Part shown: piece by piece, positions 11,783 to 22,719 of the stretch
Layout: the number at the start of each line of letters is the position of its first letter
Position numbering within the stretch: the first letter of the stretch is position 1
NCBI GenBank assembly: GCA_036346405.1
Contig: CM070548.1
Location: 71,953,739 to 72,017,738 of the forward strand
From: Phyllostachys edulis
Taxonomy: Eukaryota; Streptophyta; Magnoliopsida; Poales; Poaceae
DNA: 64,000 nucleotides
Direction of reading: 5' to 3'
Notes under the pieces: generated by a model
Told to the model about the DNA's origin: nothing
The model's database searches: none
Seen by the model: only the letters and a program-made list of their open reading frames with translations
Position numbers and translations under genes: made by a program

Positions 11783-12868
11783 TTCAATAAGCGTATTTGT
11801 GTACCAGACCAGGAAGAGCTCAAGCAGTTGATACTCAAGAAAGCTCCTGAAACCTTGTATTCCATTCACCCTGAAAGCACTAAGATGTATCAAGACCTCA
11901 AGGAAATGTATTGGTGGCCTAGCATGAAGCGCGAGATCGCTGAGTATGTAACCCAGTGTGATGTTTGTCAACGAGTTAAGACCGAGCATCAAAGACCTCT
12001 GGACTCCTACAACCTCTAAACATACCCGAATGGAAATGGGAAGAAATTGGCATGGACTTTATCACTGGACTGCCAAGAACCCAAGCTGGATATGATTCTA
12101 TCTGGGTAGTTGTAGATCGATTGACAAAGGTTGCACACTTTATCCTGGTTAAGACGACCTACTCAGGAGGAAGACTTACAGAGCTGTATATGGCTAAGAT
12201 AGTGTCTCAACATGGAGTACCCAAGAAGATCATGTTGGATCGAGGATCTCAGTTCACCTCCAGATTCTGGCAGAAGCTGCACAATGCTTTGGGTACTAAT
12301 CTAAACTTCAGTACAGCCTACCATCCTCAGACAGATGGGCAAACGGAGAGATTAAATCAAATCATAGAGGATATGTTGAGAGCCTACGCTCTAGAGAACC
12401 AGGCCAGCTAGGATAGAATGTTGCCTTATGCAGAATTCTCCTACAACAATAGCTATCAAGCAAGTTTGCAGATGTCCCCGTTTGAAGCCCATTACGGAAG
12501 AAGGTGCAGGACACCATTGTATTGGACTGAAACTGGAGAAGGACAAGTGCTTGGATATGATATCCTAAAGGAGGCCGAAGAACAAGTTAAGTCAATCAAA
12601 GAAAAGCTGAGAACGACTTAGTTCAAGCAGAAAAGCTATCCGGATAACCATCGCCGAGACCTAGATTTCGCACCCAGAGATCATGTGTATTTAAAGGTTT
12701 CACCTCTCAAAGGAATGCAACGCTTCAGAGTAAGTGGGAAGCTTGCACCTCGATATATTGGACCCTTTCCAATTTAAGACAGAAGAGGAGAAGCGGCTTA
12801 CCAAGAAGCTTGCACCTCGATATATTGGACCCTTTCCAATTTAAGACAGAAGAGGAGAAGCGGCTTAC
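11783..12868 (+). pseudogene. chromovirus integrase (broken)
   Basis: The zinc finger is visible (SIHPESTKMYQDL, CDVCQRVK). A one-base frame change near 12018 separates it from the core at 12052-12411. The core has Asp in GMDFITGLP, Asp in MLDRGSQFTS and Glu in TDGQTERLNQ. A TAG at 12409-12411 stands where TGG (Trp) is expected. The next frame, 12418-12621, ends at TAG 12619-12621. The GPY/F-like end (LAPRYIGPFPI) is duplicated with a stop in each copy. The catalytic triad is intact, but several stops abolish translation. Confidence 0.85.
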
Positions 12869-12871
12869 CAA
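12739..12871 (+). repeat. 67-bp tandem duplication in the integrase C terminus
   Basis: The block beginning AAGCTTGCACCTCGATATAT at 12739 is repeated at 12806 with no change that I can see across the copied stretch. 67 is not a multiple of three, so the copy shifts the frame. Only the second copy reads through to the downstream chromodomain segment. Each copy carries the same TAA stop. Confidence 0.85.
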
Positions 12872-13192
12872 TTGGAGCTTCCGCCCCAGTTATCGGACAT
12901 GCATGATGTCTTCCACGTGTCGCAGTTGAAGAAATGCCTACGTGTGCCAGAGGAGCAGATGCCCGTAGAAGACGTGGACTTGCAACAAGACCTCACCTAC
13001 AAGGAGCAACCCCTTAAGATTTTGGAAGTGTCCGAGCGTGTGACAAGAAGCAAGATCATTCATTTCTGCAAGGTCCAGTGGATCAATCACACTGAAGAGG
13101 AAGCTACCTGGGAGCGTGAAGAAGACCTGAAGGCCGAGTTTCCGCGCCTATTCTCTAGTCAGCCCGAATCTCGGGGTCAAGATTCCCTTTAA
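12872..13192 (+). pseudogene. chromovirus integrase tail with chromodomain
   Basis: This is the C-terminal end of pol: LPPQLSDMHDVFHVSQLKK, then a chromodomain with PLKILEVSERV, the aromatic-rich FCKVQWINHTEEEATWERE, and EFPRLF. The chromodomain binds methylated histone H3 tails and directs integration into heterochromatin in this group. The frame is open to the stop at 13190-13192. It has no start of its own and is part of the broken pol. Confidence 0.82.
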
Positions 13193-13204
13193 GGGGGGTA
13201 GGTT
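13191..13204 (+). promoter_or_regulatory. polypurine tract of the chromovirus
   Basis: AAGGGGGGTAGG directly precedes the LTR start TGTAACATCCC at 13205. It is the second-strand primer site of LTR retrotransposons. The third gypsy element has the same arrangement at 60241-60254. Confidence 0.8.
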
Positions 13205-13426
13205 TGTAACATCCCAATTTTCTGGGTTTTTCTGAGATTTTTTAAAATAAAAATAACCATTTGGTTTTGTTGAATTGCTCAAGCTTAACTCGGAGATTTT
13301 GGAAATTTGTAGCGATTTAATATGAATTAATCCAACTTCAACTAATCCAAAGTTCGGTTTCTCTGGAGTTGCTAGAGTTCTCTGGTGTTGAAATCCCCTT
13401 CCTCTGTTCGCCCTCCCTCTCGTTGG

Positions 13427-13557
13427 ACCTCCCTCTCGGTTTAGACCTCCCTTTTGGTTTAGATCTCCCTCTCGGTTTAAACCTCCCTTTTGGTTTAAAC
13501 CTCTCTCTCGGTTTGGACCTCCCTCTCTGTCCAGACCTCCCTTCTGTTTGGACCTCC
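13427..13557 (+). repeat. 18-bp minisatellite in the chromovirus LTR
   Basis: About seven tandem units of the type ACCTCCCTYTYGGTTTAG, with transition differences between units. The length is a multiple of three, so both strands stay open across the array. This produces artefactual Leu/Gly/Pro-type and Arg/Ser/Lys-type repeat ORFs. Confidence 0.85.
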
Positions 13558-13893
13558 CCCCCCTCCTGGACTCCTGGAGACTTGTCTAGACCCACCCCTT
13601 GGGTCACGACCTCCCCTTGGGTCACAACCTCCCTTTTGGTTGGACCACCTTCCCAAGTTTTGACTAGCCCCACCTGTCAGTCCTGCTCACCTTCTTTTTC
13701 CTCCCGTTGCATCACTACTGACGCAAAGGTCCTTGAGTATTAAATGTTATTGTATCGCATTAAATACTGTCTTTTCTGCAGTACCTGTTTCCCCCTCTTG
13801 TCTCCTCCCCTACCTGCCCCCATCTCCTCCTTCACCTACCCTTGATCACGTGTGTTTTAGAGTCTCTCAGCTACTCTTCCCGTCCTTCCCGGC

Positions 13894-13900
13894 TATAAAA
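13894..13900 (+). promoter_or_regulatory. TATA box in the chromovirus LTR
   Basis: TATAAAA lies in a GGCTATAAAAGCC context upstream of a C-rich run and a CT-rich leader. It is a likely U3 promoter. The inference is from position and sequence only. Confidence 0.55.
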
Positions 13901-14127
13901 GCCTAAGCAGCCCCCCCCCCCTCATCACCTTTTCCTCACCCAATTCTCTTGCTCTCACCCAGCTTCTTAGTGCTTGGAGTTTTGCCAAGAAGTTTGTTGG
14001 AGCCGCGCTAGAGCCTGCTCGTCGCCAAGGAGCCGTCGGAGCTGCACCGCCTTCAACCACCTCGCCGCTGAAGAGTTCACCAGAGCGCCTGCGCCGTTCA
14101 CCATCCTCCTCCACTCTTCTCCGACCT

Positions 14128-14131
<4 letters not shown>

Positions 14132-14163
<32 letters not shown>
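14132..14163. repeat. (TC)n microsatellite
   Basis: About 16 TC dinucleotides lie in the CT-rich leader region of the LTR, shortly downstream of the TATA box. Confidence 0.9.
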
Positions 14164-14167
<4 letters not shown>

Positions 14168-15605
14168 GGGTGAGTTTCTCCGAGCCCTGTCCTCCTTTTT
14201 GCTCTCTCACAACCACGTTGCGTAGTTGTATCTCTCTCACAACCACGTTGTGTAGTTATGTCCCTTTTGCGACCACGTGAGTAGTCGTATCCTTCGTAGG
14301 ACCTCAGGACCTCCACCTTCTCAGTTGGACCTCCTCCCGAGAGTCTGTTTCTAGTTCTTCTATTGTTGTGCCTTTCTTTTAGTTCTAGTTTGGTAGTTTT
14401 GGTTTTTATTTGGATTTGTTGTATTTATTTGGCTCTTTTCGCATATGTAGATTCCGGCTTCTCTCAAGAGTTCTTGGACCCAGCAATCTCTACCGAAGAA
14501 CCTCAACTCTTCAATGAAGGCAAGTCGTAGACCTTTGATTATGTCGTTCCCAGTTTGGAAAATTATATTGTTTTATACCAACATGTATGGCTATCTGTAT
14601 AAAAAATGGTTTGGGAATTAGCTAAACACCTACTCGTCAGTATGAATCTTTGAATACGTGTGTTCGACATGTTGACATGTACCTTTGGACACCATAGGTG
14701 GGTAATCTTAGTTGGACATTCTTATTGTGATAACCAACAAAAATGAGTATATTGCTTAGACATGCTTTAGTTATGCGACGTCTCTCGATCACCTGTTTCA
14801 ATGATGATAAATTTGACTAAGTGAATATGGAATCGCGGCATGTGTTGCCATGGCCTGTTTGGCCGCTAATAAAAGATGTTGTGCCATGGCCAGGGTGGTC
14901 ATTTGGCTGGGTTGAACCCAAAATATTTTATACTTGGGCAAGTGATCGTGCAGTAAAGGGGGTGTAGAAAGTACATTAGGATGTGGATGTCTCGCCTGAG
15001 TAGTACCTAAGGACTTAACCTTGTAAGCCATTGATCCGGGCCATACCGTGCAACCACAACTCCATTTATGGGGTGGACCTGGCCGACTAATTAGTAATAT
15101 TTTGGTTTGGTTCTGTCATGGTGGCGTGATCTCCGAGTTACCGGATGGAATCACATGGTGCAAGAGGAGGTCTAGAATGGCGAAACCTTAGCAGCCAAAA
15201 CCGAGCCAAAAACAAAGCTTTGTAAAGACCTTGTCATATACTCTAGCCTGCATACCTAAGGTAGTGAGCAGGGGCATCAATAGGTGCCAAACAAACTAGA
15301 GAATTCATGTCTTGTGGGTAAAGCTGTACAATATCTGCACAGTGCAAATCTATTCGAATAGCCGTGTACCCGGTTATGGACATGCCTGGTGATTTCACGC
15401 AAGGGGTAGACTTTCTCAAAACTTGTTGGTCTTGGTTGGTTCCGAGCGGTTTGGGAAGTGACCAAGGTGGTCACGAGAGGTCTAGGTAGTGAACAGGGTG
15501 TTCACAAGTTGTTTTCAAAGAAACTTGTTTATTTATGTATTAATCTTTCAACTTGTGCTTTGCAATCTACTTATTGCATTTTCATTCATTATTGCTTTCT
15601 GCAAA

Positions 15606-15610
15606 GTAAC
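15606..15610. repeat. left target-site duplication of the copia element
   Basis: GTAAC immediately left of the LTR. The identical GTAAC is at 26824-26828 immediately right of the other LTR. Confidence 0.92.
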
Positions 15611-17615
15611 TGTTGGACCGAAAAGGCGACAGGAGGGGGGTGAATAGGAGCACGATCTCTTTTTCACCTTGATCGAATTCAATACGATTTTCACTCCAAT
15701 AGCTATAAAAGCTATGAAGATCAATATACAAGCACAGTGGAAGACTTGTATTGAATCCAATCAAAACCCCAAAGCAAATAGACCAAAAACATAAAAACTC
15801 AAAACCTAAATGAGTTGGGTGGTCTGACCTCCAACTAGAAATTGGTCTGACCTTTGGAAATCGGTCTGACCTCTCAATATATGGTGGTCAGACCTCCAGG
15901 CCAATGAACAGTGAAATCAGCCCGAAAACCAAAACTCAAATCGATCTAACTTTTGATTCGTAAGGCCAAACCTTACCAAATTTGAGATACACCTTCTCTA
16001 AGATATTGGGAACCTATTCCAATCAAGGATCGCATAGATCCATGCTAAAGTTCCTATCTTTTTCAGTTTGAACGAAGAGTGCTCAAAAACCGAGTCAAAA
16101 TCGAAATATGATCTAAAGACTTGCTCGTGGGTGATTGATGATCAAGATGATCCTAGATGGGTACCCACATGTCACATAAAGTTAGATCAAGAAACCAAGC
16201 AAAAACTCGCAGATCAAAGAAAGACTCAAAATCACCAAATAGAGAGAAAGAAAGCAAATGAACTCATCTTTGAGAGAACTTTCTTTGGATTGATTTGATA
16301 TGGTATTGGTTTACAGCCACTCCATCAATGGAGGACAAAGACTCAATACATGAGCACGAAATCAAATCCAACTCTCTAGAACCCTAACCTCCAACTATCC
16401 TTCCCTAAGCACAAAAGCAAAACTAGGGTTTACAATGTAATGAAAGGGTTGAAGGGGTGCACCACCTCCCTCCTCTATTCTGAGAGAGGCTAAACCTTCT
16501 AGAAGAGTTAACCCTAATGGGCTCCCGTTAAGGCCCACAACAAACGGGTTACATACGCACGTATTTTAAAGCGTTGTCTTCATCACCTCTTGACCTAATC
16601 CACTTCTTCATGCACCGTCTTGCGCCGAGGGTTGGCAAAAGGTCACCAAGGCGGTATTTGGTAAAATTACCAAAATACCCCTTCTCGATCTTTTTCGAAG
16701 ACCGAGTCACATCTTCGTGAAGCACCTCCCATGCTTCGCCACGTGTAGGTTGATCCAGCGGCTCTCATCATGTCGGCAAGTCTCTCCCATCCGGCTCCCA
16801 CCGAAACCACCATGGCACTTGCACCAACCCCCGTGCCACTTGATCCAACCCGTTGCACCAAACTGCCCGTTCGGTCACCTTTGTCCCTTTTGCGCCATGC
16901 TTGACTCCATTGACCTCATCCGGCATCCCCGATCGTTCTGGACCTCAGCTCTCCAAGCTTAGTCCCGATCATTCTCGTCGTTGACCGTCATTGACCTCCA
17001 AGGAACCTGCACAACAATAGACAGAGAAATCAATTCTAGGAACAAGTTCTTCACAACTTGACCCACGTTAGTCAAAACATGCATCATGCAACACATATGC
17101 CATGAAACCCATGAACTTGATCTAACCAAACAATCATCGCCACCGAGTTGGCCGATGAACAAACCAAAACCGATTAGACCGTCACTTTGGCCGGTCTGAC
17201 CGTCCCTTGGCCGATCTGACCGCCACCTGTTGGCCGGTCTGACCTCCCAGCTGAGACTTAGCCAAAATTTTCTTTCTGAAAATCCGAAACCTACTGGAAT
17301 TTTCAAACCAATAGAACTTTTTCCTGGAAGCTCCAAACATTATGAGACCAAGTGTAGTAGAATCTACTCTCTTGCCTACACCCTCTATTTTTGGCCCAGC
17401 TCCAAAATCCAACATCTCATTATGGCCGGTCTGATTGATTTCCCAAAGCCGGCTCGCCTTTTTGGCCGGTCGGGATCACACTGGCCGGTCGGACCACCAC
17501 TTACTCGATCAGTAGTTTGAACTTCGCCGAAAATGTGTGATTCGACAAACCTTCAACGACATTGCCAATTGTACCATCATCCTAAGATCATGAGTATATC
17601 CCTATGATATCCACA
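15611..17615 (-). repeat. 3' LTR of the copia element
   Basis: On the - strand it begins TGTGGATATC (17615) and ends GGTCCAACA (15611). It is about 2.0 kb. It contains many copies of the short motif GGTCTGACC / GGTCAGACC (for example 15830-15900 and 17160-17250). It matches the LTR at 24856-26823 along its whole length with scattered substitutions and small indels. Confidence 0.92.
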
Positions 17616-17632
17616 ATCTCCCTCTTGATGAA
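17616..17632 (-). promoter_or_regulatory. polypurine tract of the copia element
   Basis: Read on the - strand, CATCAAGAGGGAGAT runs directly into the LTR start TGTGGATATC. This is the expected position of the second-strand primer. Confidence 0.75.
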
Positions 17633-19360
17633 CACATTGGCAATTTCCCACAAATTTAAGTTTTGAGGTTTGAAAAGTAAAATACTTTCGTTTTGGCGCA
17701 AAGACACAACTTGGTCCATATGCAAGAGAAAGCAAAGGAAATGACCAAGTTGGCTTCAGAATAGCAAAGGCAAGTGAGATCAAGCAAAAGAAAGCAAGAA
17801 AGCTTCAAATTCCAGAAAGGAGTCAAAAATCTCACTTAAAGTCCATATGAAAGAACAATTGTTCAAATTGACCTTTGATCATTGTGAGGATCCAAGAATT
17901 GCAATTCAAGTTCAGAAAAGACAATAAGATCAAAAGAATGCAAATAAGATACTCCCCCTCACTATGATCACCAATTTTCAACAAATTTCATTTTCCTCCC
18001 TTTTCTCCAAAAAGCTCCTCTTTTAACATTTTTGTTACTTCTTCTCCCCCTTTGACAATGGAGTTATCAAGGAATCACGCCTTCCTCTTGTCCAGAGATG
18101 ACAAATGCATAATAAGGAAAAAGCATAAGAAGGAGCATGCATGAAATGCAATGGAGTGGCTTCATTTTTTTGTATTTTTCAATTTTTAATTACAAGAAGC
18201 TTTGGAGATTACCCAAAAGAACAAGCTAGCATTTCTAATATTGCACAAGACCTATCAAACCTGAAAGCGCTAGCAAGATCATGTTAAGATATATATATCA
18301 AATCTAAGCTCGAAGGCTTAATGTAAAGCAATGAAATTTATCAATTTAAACAAAGCTTCAAATTTAGCAAGTTCATCAACAGGGATCTTAAAATGATAAT
18401 GGCCATGTCAAAATATCAATGTAAGATCGAAAAGCTAACAAAGACCACATTAAGAGACAAACAGATCCTGAAATGAATCATTTTGCTCAATTTTCTCAAA
18501 CGCTCATTTTCCAACAGTTTTTCATTTGCAATGAATATTGAAGTTGACAAATGGTCTAACTTAGAGAAGAAGATCCTGGACTAGGAGCCATCCACAAACT
18601 CTTCTTAAACTTCGACCACTAGTTGACTAAAGGTATATCTTAGTGAAGAAGATCTTGGACTAGGAGCTATCCACAAACTCTTCCTAAGCTTCTACCAGGG
18701 TGACAAATCTTGAGGTCCACGTCAGTTTTGACAAGCAATCCCCATGAGATCGTCTGGATCATCAAACTATCTCCAAGTTTATGTCTATGACATGCAGTCT
18801 CGTAAGAATAGTTTGGCACAAATAAGCATAAGACAATCTTGAAATTGATTTTTTTTCATTTTTCATTTTGCACATGAGCAGTTTTAGATTCTCATAAGCA
18901 CAAAAAGCTCAAGTAATGATCACTTTTAGATTCAAGAGCTAACACGGCAATTTTGATAGGGCCAATGTCACAAAAGGAGCACTATTGCGCAACTAACTAA
19001 AACATCCACAAATTACAGTTTTTAGTTCGAGTTGTCTTAAAGTTCTAGCTCATACAGCAAAGACTTAGCTACACATGTGAAAGCATGATAATTCTAGCAA
19101 GTCAAAGAACTAGACATGGCATTGAGCAAGAATTGAAATACTAAAGCTCCAAAGGGTAATAAGCAAAGCTTCATCAATTTTAAAAGATAAGCAGAAAAGC
19201 TTAAATTACAATGCATCTTTTTGTGATTTTTCATATGAATGCAATATGATACAATGAGATGGAATAAAAGCTCAAAAGCCTAAAAAGATCAAAAAGTTCA
19301 AAACAAGATCAAGAAAAGATCAGATGAACAAGATAAGATCAGAAAGGATCCAACTCCCCC
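17633..19360. other. non-coding stretch between copia pol and 3' LTR
   Basis: About 1.7 kb, A-rich on the + strand, with no coding-like ORF on either strand. SIRE elements often carry an extra (envelope-like) ORF here; none can be read in this copy. A 79-bp tandem duplication lies at about 18566-18700. Confidence 0.6.
18566..18700. repeat. imperfect 79-bp tandem duplication
   Basis: GAAGAAGATCCTGGACTAGG (18566) recurs as GAAGAAGATCTTGGACTAGG at 18645. Matching continues through CCACAAACTCTTC in both copies. Confidence 0.8.
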
Positions 19361-22300
19361 TCAAACCAACCCATAGGGATAAATTACCCCTAACTCACTC
19401 CTCAAGGTGGCAAACCTTGTTGGGTCTAAAGGCTTGGTGAGGATATCGGCTAACTGAGCCTCGGACTCCACAAAATGCAACACAATATCACCCTTCTCAA
19501 CGTGGTCTCTAAGGAAGTGATGGCGAATGTCTATGTGCTTAGTCCTAGAATGTTGCACTGGGTTTTTAGCAATATTAATAGCAGAAGTGTTATCACAGAA
19601 AAGAGGAACACTAGCAAAATTTAACCCAAAGTCCTTAAGAGGGGACACTATCCACAAAATCGACTCTGACAACTAGCGGCTGACTACATATTCAACACGG
19701 TGGATTGTGCAAAGAAGACCGCTTCCTAGACGACCAACAGACAAGAGAAGTGCCTAAGAAATGACAAGTGCCAGAGGTACTCTTCCTATCTAGCCGATAG
19801 CCCACAAAATCAGAATCAGAAAACCCTCAAATGGACAGCGAAGAAGAACAGGAATACCAAATGCCATACTGGAGGGTAGAGTGTAAATACCTGAAGATGC
19901 GCTTAACGGCTTGGCGATGTGAAGTCCTCGGTGACTCCTGAAACCTCGCGCAGAGGCAGACCGCGAAGTGGATGTCCAGTCTTGTGGCCGTCGGGTATAG
20001 GAGGGAGCCGATCATGCTGCGGTACTCGTGTTGATCCACGGCTTCTCCTACCTCATCTGGATCCAAAGCAGTCGAAGTCGCCATAAGAGTGGCGATCGGC
20101 TTGCAGTCACCCATCTCGAAGCGCTTTAGCAGATCCTTAGTATACTTCGTTTGATGGATAAATATCCCTTCCTTGCACTGCTTGATTTGATGCCCCAGAA
20201 AGTAGTTGAGCTCGCCCATCATACTCATCTCAAATTCCCTGGACATGGTCTTAGAAAAACTAGAAACAAGAGCATGAGAGGAACCACCAAAGATAATATC
20301 ATCAACGTAAATCTGAACAAGCAGGAAGTCATTGCCATGCCTAAGAATGAAAAGAGTCTTATCAACTTTTCCCATTTCAAAATCATTCTTAAGCAGAAAG
20401 GTCTTAAGTCTATCATACCAGACTCTAGGGGCTTGTTTAAGACCGTACAAGGCTTTGGATAGCTTAAAAACACGATCAGGATGCTTGAGATTCTCAAAGC
20501 GAGGGGGTTGCCTAACATACACTTCCTCCTCTATAAAACCATTCAAAAAGGCACTCTTAACATCTATTTGATGAAACCTAAAACCTTTAGATGCAGCAAA
20601 TGCAAGCAGAATGCGAATGGCTTCTAGTCTAGCAACAGGAGCGAAGGTCTCATCAAAATCTAACCCTCAACCTGGCTAAAACCCTGAGCTACCAACTTAG
20701 CCTTGTTTCTAACCACAGAACCATCCTCATTTTGTTTATTTTTTATCCCCCAACGGGTTCCTATAACATTATGACTACTAGGAGGTTCTACAAGGTTCCA
20801 AACTTTATTTCTTTCAAAATTCTCTAAATCCTCATGCATGGCATTGACCCAACTAGCATCAGATAAAGCATGTGATATATCTTTAGGTTCAAAAGAAGCT
20901 ACAAATGCAGAGTGAGAGAAAAGACTCAGATCATGATACGGGCGAGTGACTCGCTCATGGAGATTACCAATCATCGATCCGGAGGTGTTGCTTCGAATGT
21001 GCAAAGGGCGCTGGGGAGATAGCGTCTCCTCGACCTCCGCAGGTTCTGCTGATGAAGAAGTCGTAGCAAGAGCCTCAATTGGAGGTGAAGCAGTCGTAGC
21101 AGGTTCTGGAACTTGGGTAGCTTGCACAGGAACATTAGCAATAGGTGGAGGAGGAGTATCAAGTTCATCCTCATCTTCTTCAACAAAAATGCTCTCTGTC
21201 ACCTGTAAGTCACCTGAAACATCGGATCTAGCTCCAGGGCTAGTCTCATCAAAAGTGACATTGCATGTCTCCTGGACAAGGTTAGTTTCAACATTAAAAA
21301 CCCGAAAACCCCTCGAATGAGCAAGATAACCCAGAAATAAACCATCATAAGTCATTGATTCAAATTTATCTAGGTTTCCTGTTTTCAAAATGAAACACTT
21401 CAATCCAAAGACTCGAAAATGTGAAACAGAGGGTTTTCTGCCAAATCAAAGCTCATAAGAAGTCTTGTCCAAAGACGGTCTCAAAAAGACACGGTTTGAA
21501 ATATGGCAAGCTGTAGCAATAGCTTCGGCCCAAAACCTCCTCGGTGTGCTATACTCATCTAGCATCGTCCTAGCCATCTCGACTAGGGTCTGTTCTTCCT
21601 TTCCACAACGCCATTTTGTTGAGGCGTGTGGAGAAAGCGATGCTCGATCTGCGCTTCGGCACAAAAAGAGGCAAAAGAAATATTCTTGAACTCCGTGCCA
21701 TTGTCACTGCGGATCGCTCTCAAGGCACCAGGAAGTTCAAAAGCCAAACGAAGAACAAGATCTTGATAATGATCAAAAGCATCATCCTTCGAAGCAAGAA
21801 AGAACACCCATGAATATCTCGAAAAATCATCGACTATGACAAGAATGTACCATTTGCCACCGACTGACCGAACCCTAGCAGGACCAACAGTATCCATATG
21901 AAGCAACTGTCCTGGTCCGTCAGTCATGACCATAGTCAATGAAGGGTGTGAGGCGGCAACTTGCTTGCCATGCCTATGTGGCGCATATGACATCCTTATC
22001 GACTTTGAGTTTCGGCAAACATCTCATGAGATCAATGCCGCTAACTCGCGTCAGATGATCAAAACCAATGTGCCCCAAACGTTAGTGCTAAAGCCAAATA
22101 TCAGAAGAAGATGCAATTAAACATTTGAGAGATCCAGCAAGAGATTCAAAAAAATCAGCTCCAAAGATTCTACCAACTCTAGACATTCCAAAAACAAGCT
22201 CACCGGCAGAATTAAGCACACGACAGGCATTTTTCTTAAAACGGGTTTCGTAGCCATCATCAAGAAGCTGCGAAACAGAAAGCAAGTTGTACCTTAGCTT

Positions 22301-22530
22301 GTCCATAAGAGCGACGTCCTTGAGAATGAACTTGTCGTTCACCCTGATCGATCTAGTTCCTTCGATCCGCCCTTGTGTATCATCTCTGAAGGTAATGAAG
22401 TCATCACCCTTCGACCGCGTGAAGGAAGTGAATCATCTTGAGTCTCCGGTCATGTGGCATGAACAGCCGGAGTCGACGAACCACGTGTTCTTTCTCCTTC
22501 CGCGGTGATCCTGAAAAATCAAGGCACAAA
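19361..22530 (-). pseudogene. copia pol: protease, integrase, RT, RNase H (broken)
   Basis: Read leftwards. The protease motif FVDSGCSCHMTG has its DSG codons at 22466-22474, and a TGA follows shortly after where Trp is expected. Then come the pre-integrase zinc region (LGHIGFDHLTR, about 22060) and the integrase core 21583-21993 (Asp in LLHMDTVGPAR, Asp in RSDNGTEFKN, Glu in NGVVERKNR). The integrase C-terminal end and RT N-terminal part are at 20660-21403 (NKAKLVAQGFSQVEG), and the RT core at 19827-20546 (YVDDIIFGGSS, LKQAPRVWYDRL). RNase H is at 19361-19672 (PLFCDNTSAINIAKNP, DILTKPLDP). Stops or frameshifts separate these blocks near 20650, 20550 and 19830-19670. The catalytic residues of each domain remain readable. 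Confidence 0.88.
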
Positions 22531-22719
22531 AGAATGATGTGTCTCAATACTGGGGTTAGTTAAAAGCGACTTGGGAACCCAGTACTAAGACACAGATCTG
22601 CGAGTAGTATGCAAAGCAGAAGTGCTATCCTTGATTTTATTAGGAGTTCTATTATGAGCAATGGTTACTTTAACATGAGAAGCATCATGTCTAGGAACAT
22701 GATGAGCATGTGAAACAAA

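Larger units (their letters stand above)
13205..15610 (+). repeat. chromovirus 3' LTR, first segment
   Basis: It begins TGTAACATCCC and contains an 18-bp minisatellite (13427-13557). A TATAAAA box at 13894-13900 is followed by a CT-rich leader. A block at about 15310-15410 (CTTGTGGGTAAAG.., AATAGCC, TATGGACATGC) is also present in the LTRs of the third gypsy element. The copia element is inserted after base 15610. The duplicated target GTAAC is at 15606-15610 and again at 26824-26828. Confidence 0.82.

Noticed and set aside
13338..13743. Repeat proteins predicted on both strands
   Set aside because: By-product of the 18-bp minisatellite inside an LTR.
20946..21320. 124-codon + strand ORF
   Set aside because: Shadow of the copia integrase/RT linker on the - strand.
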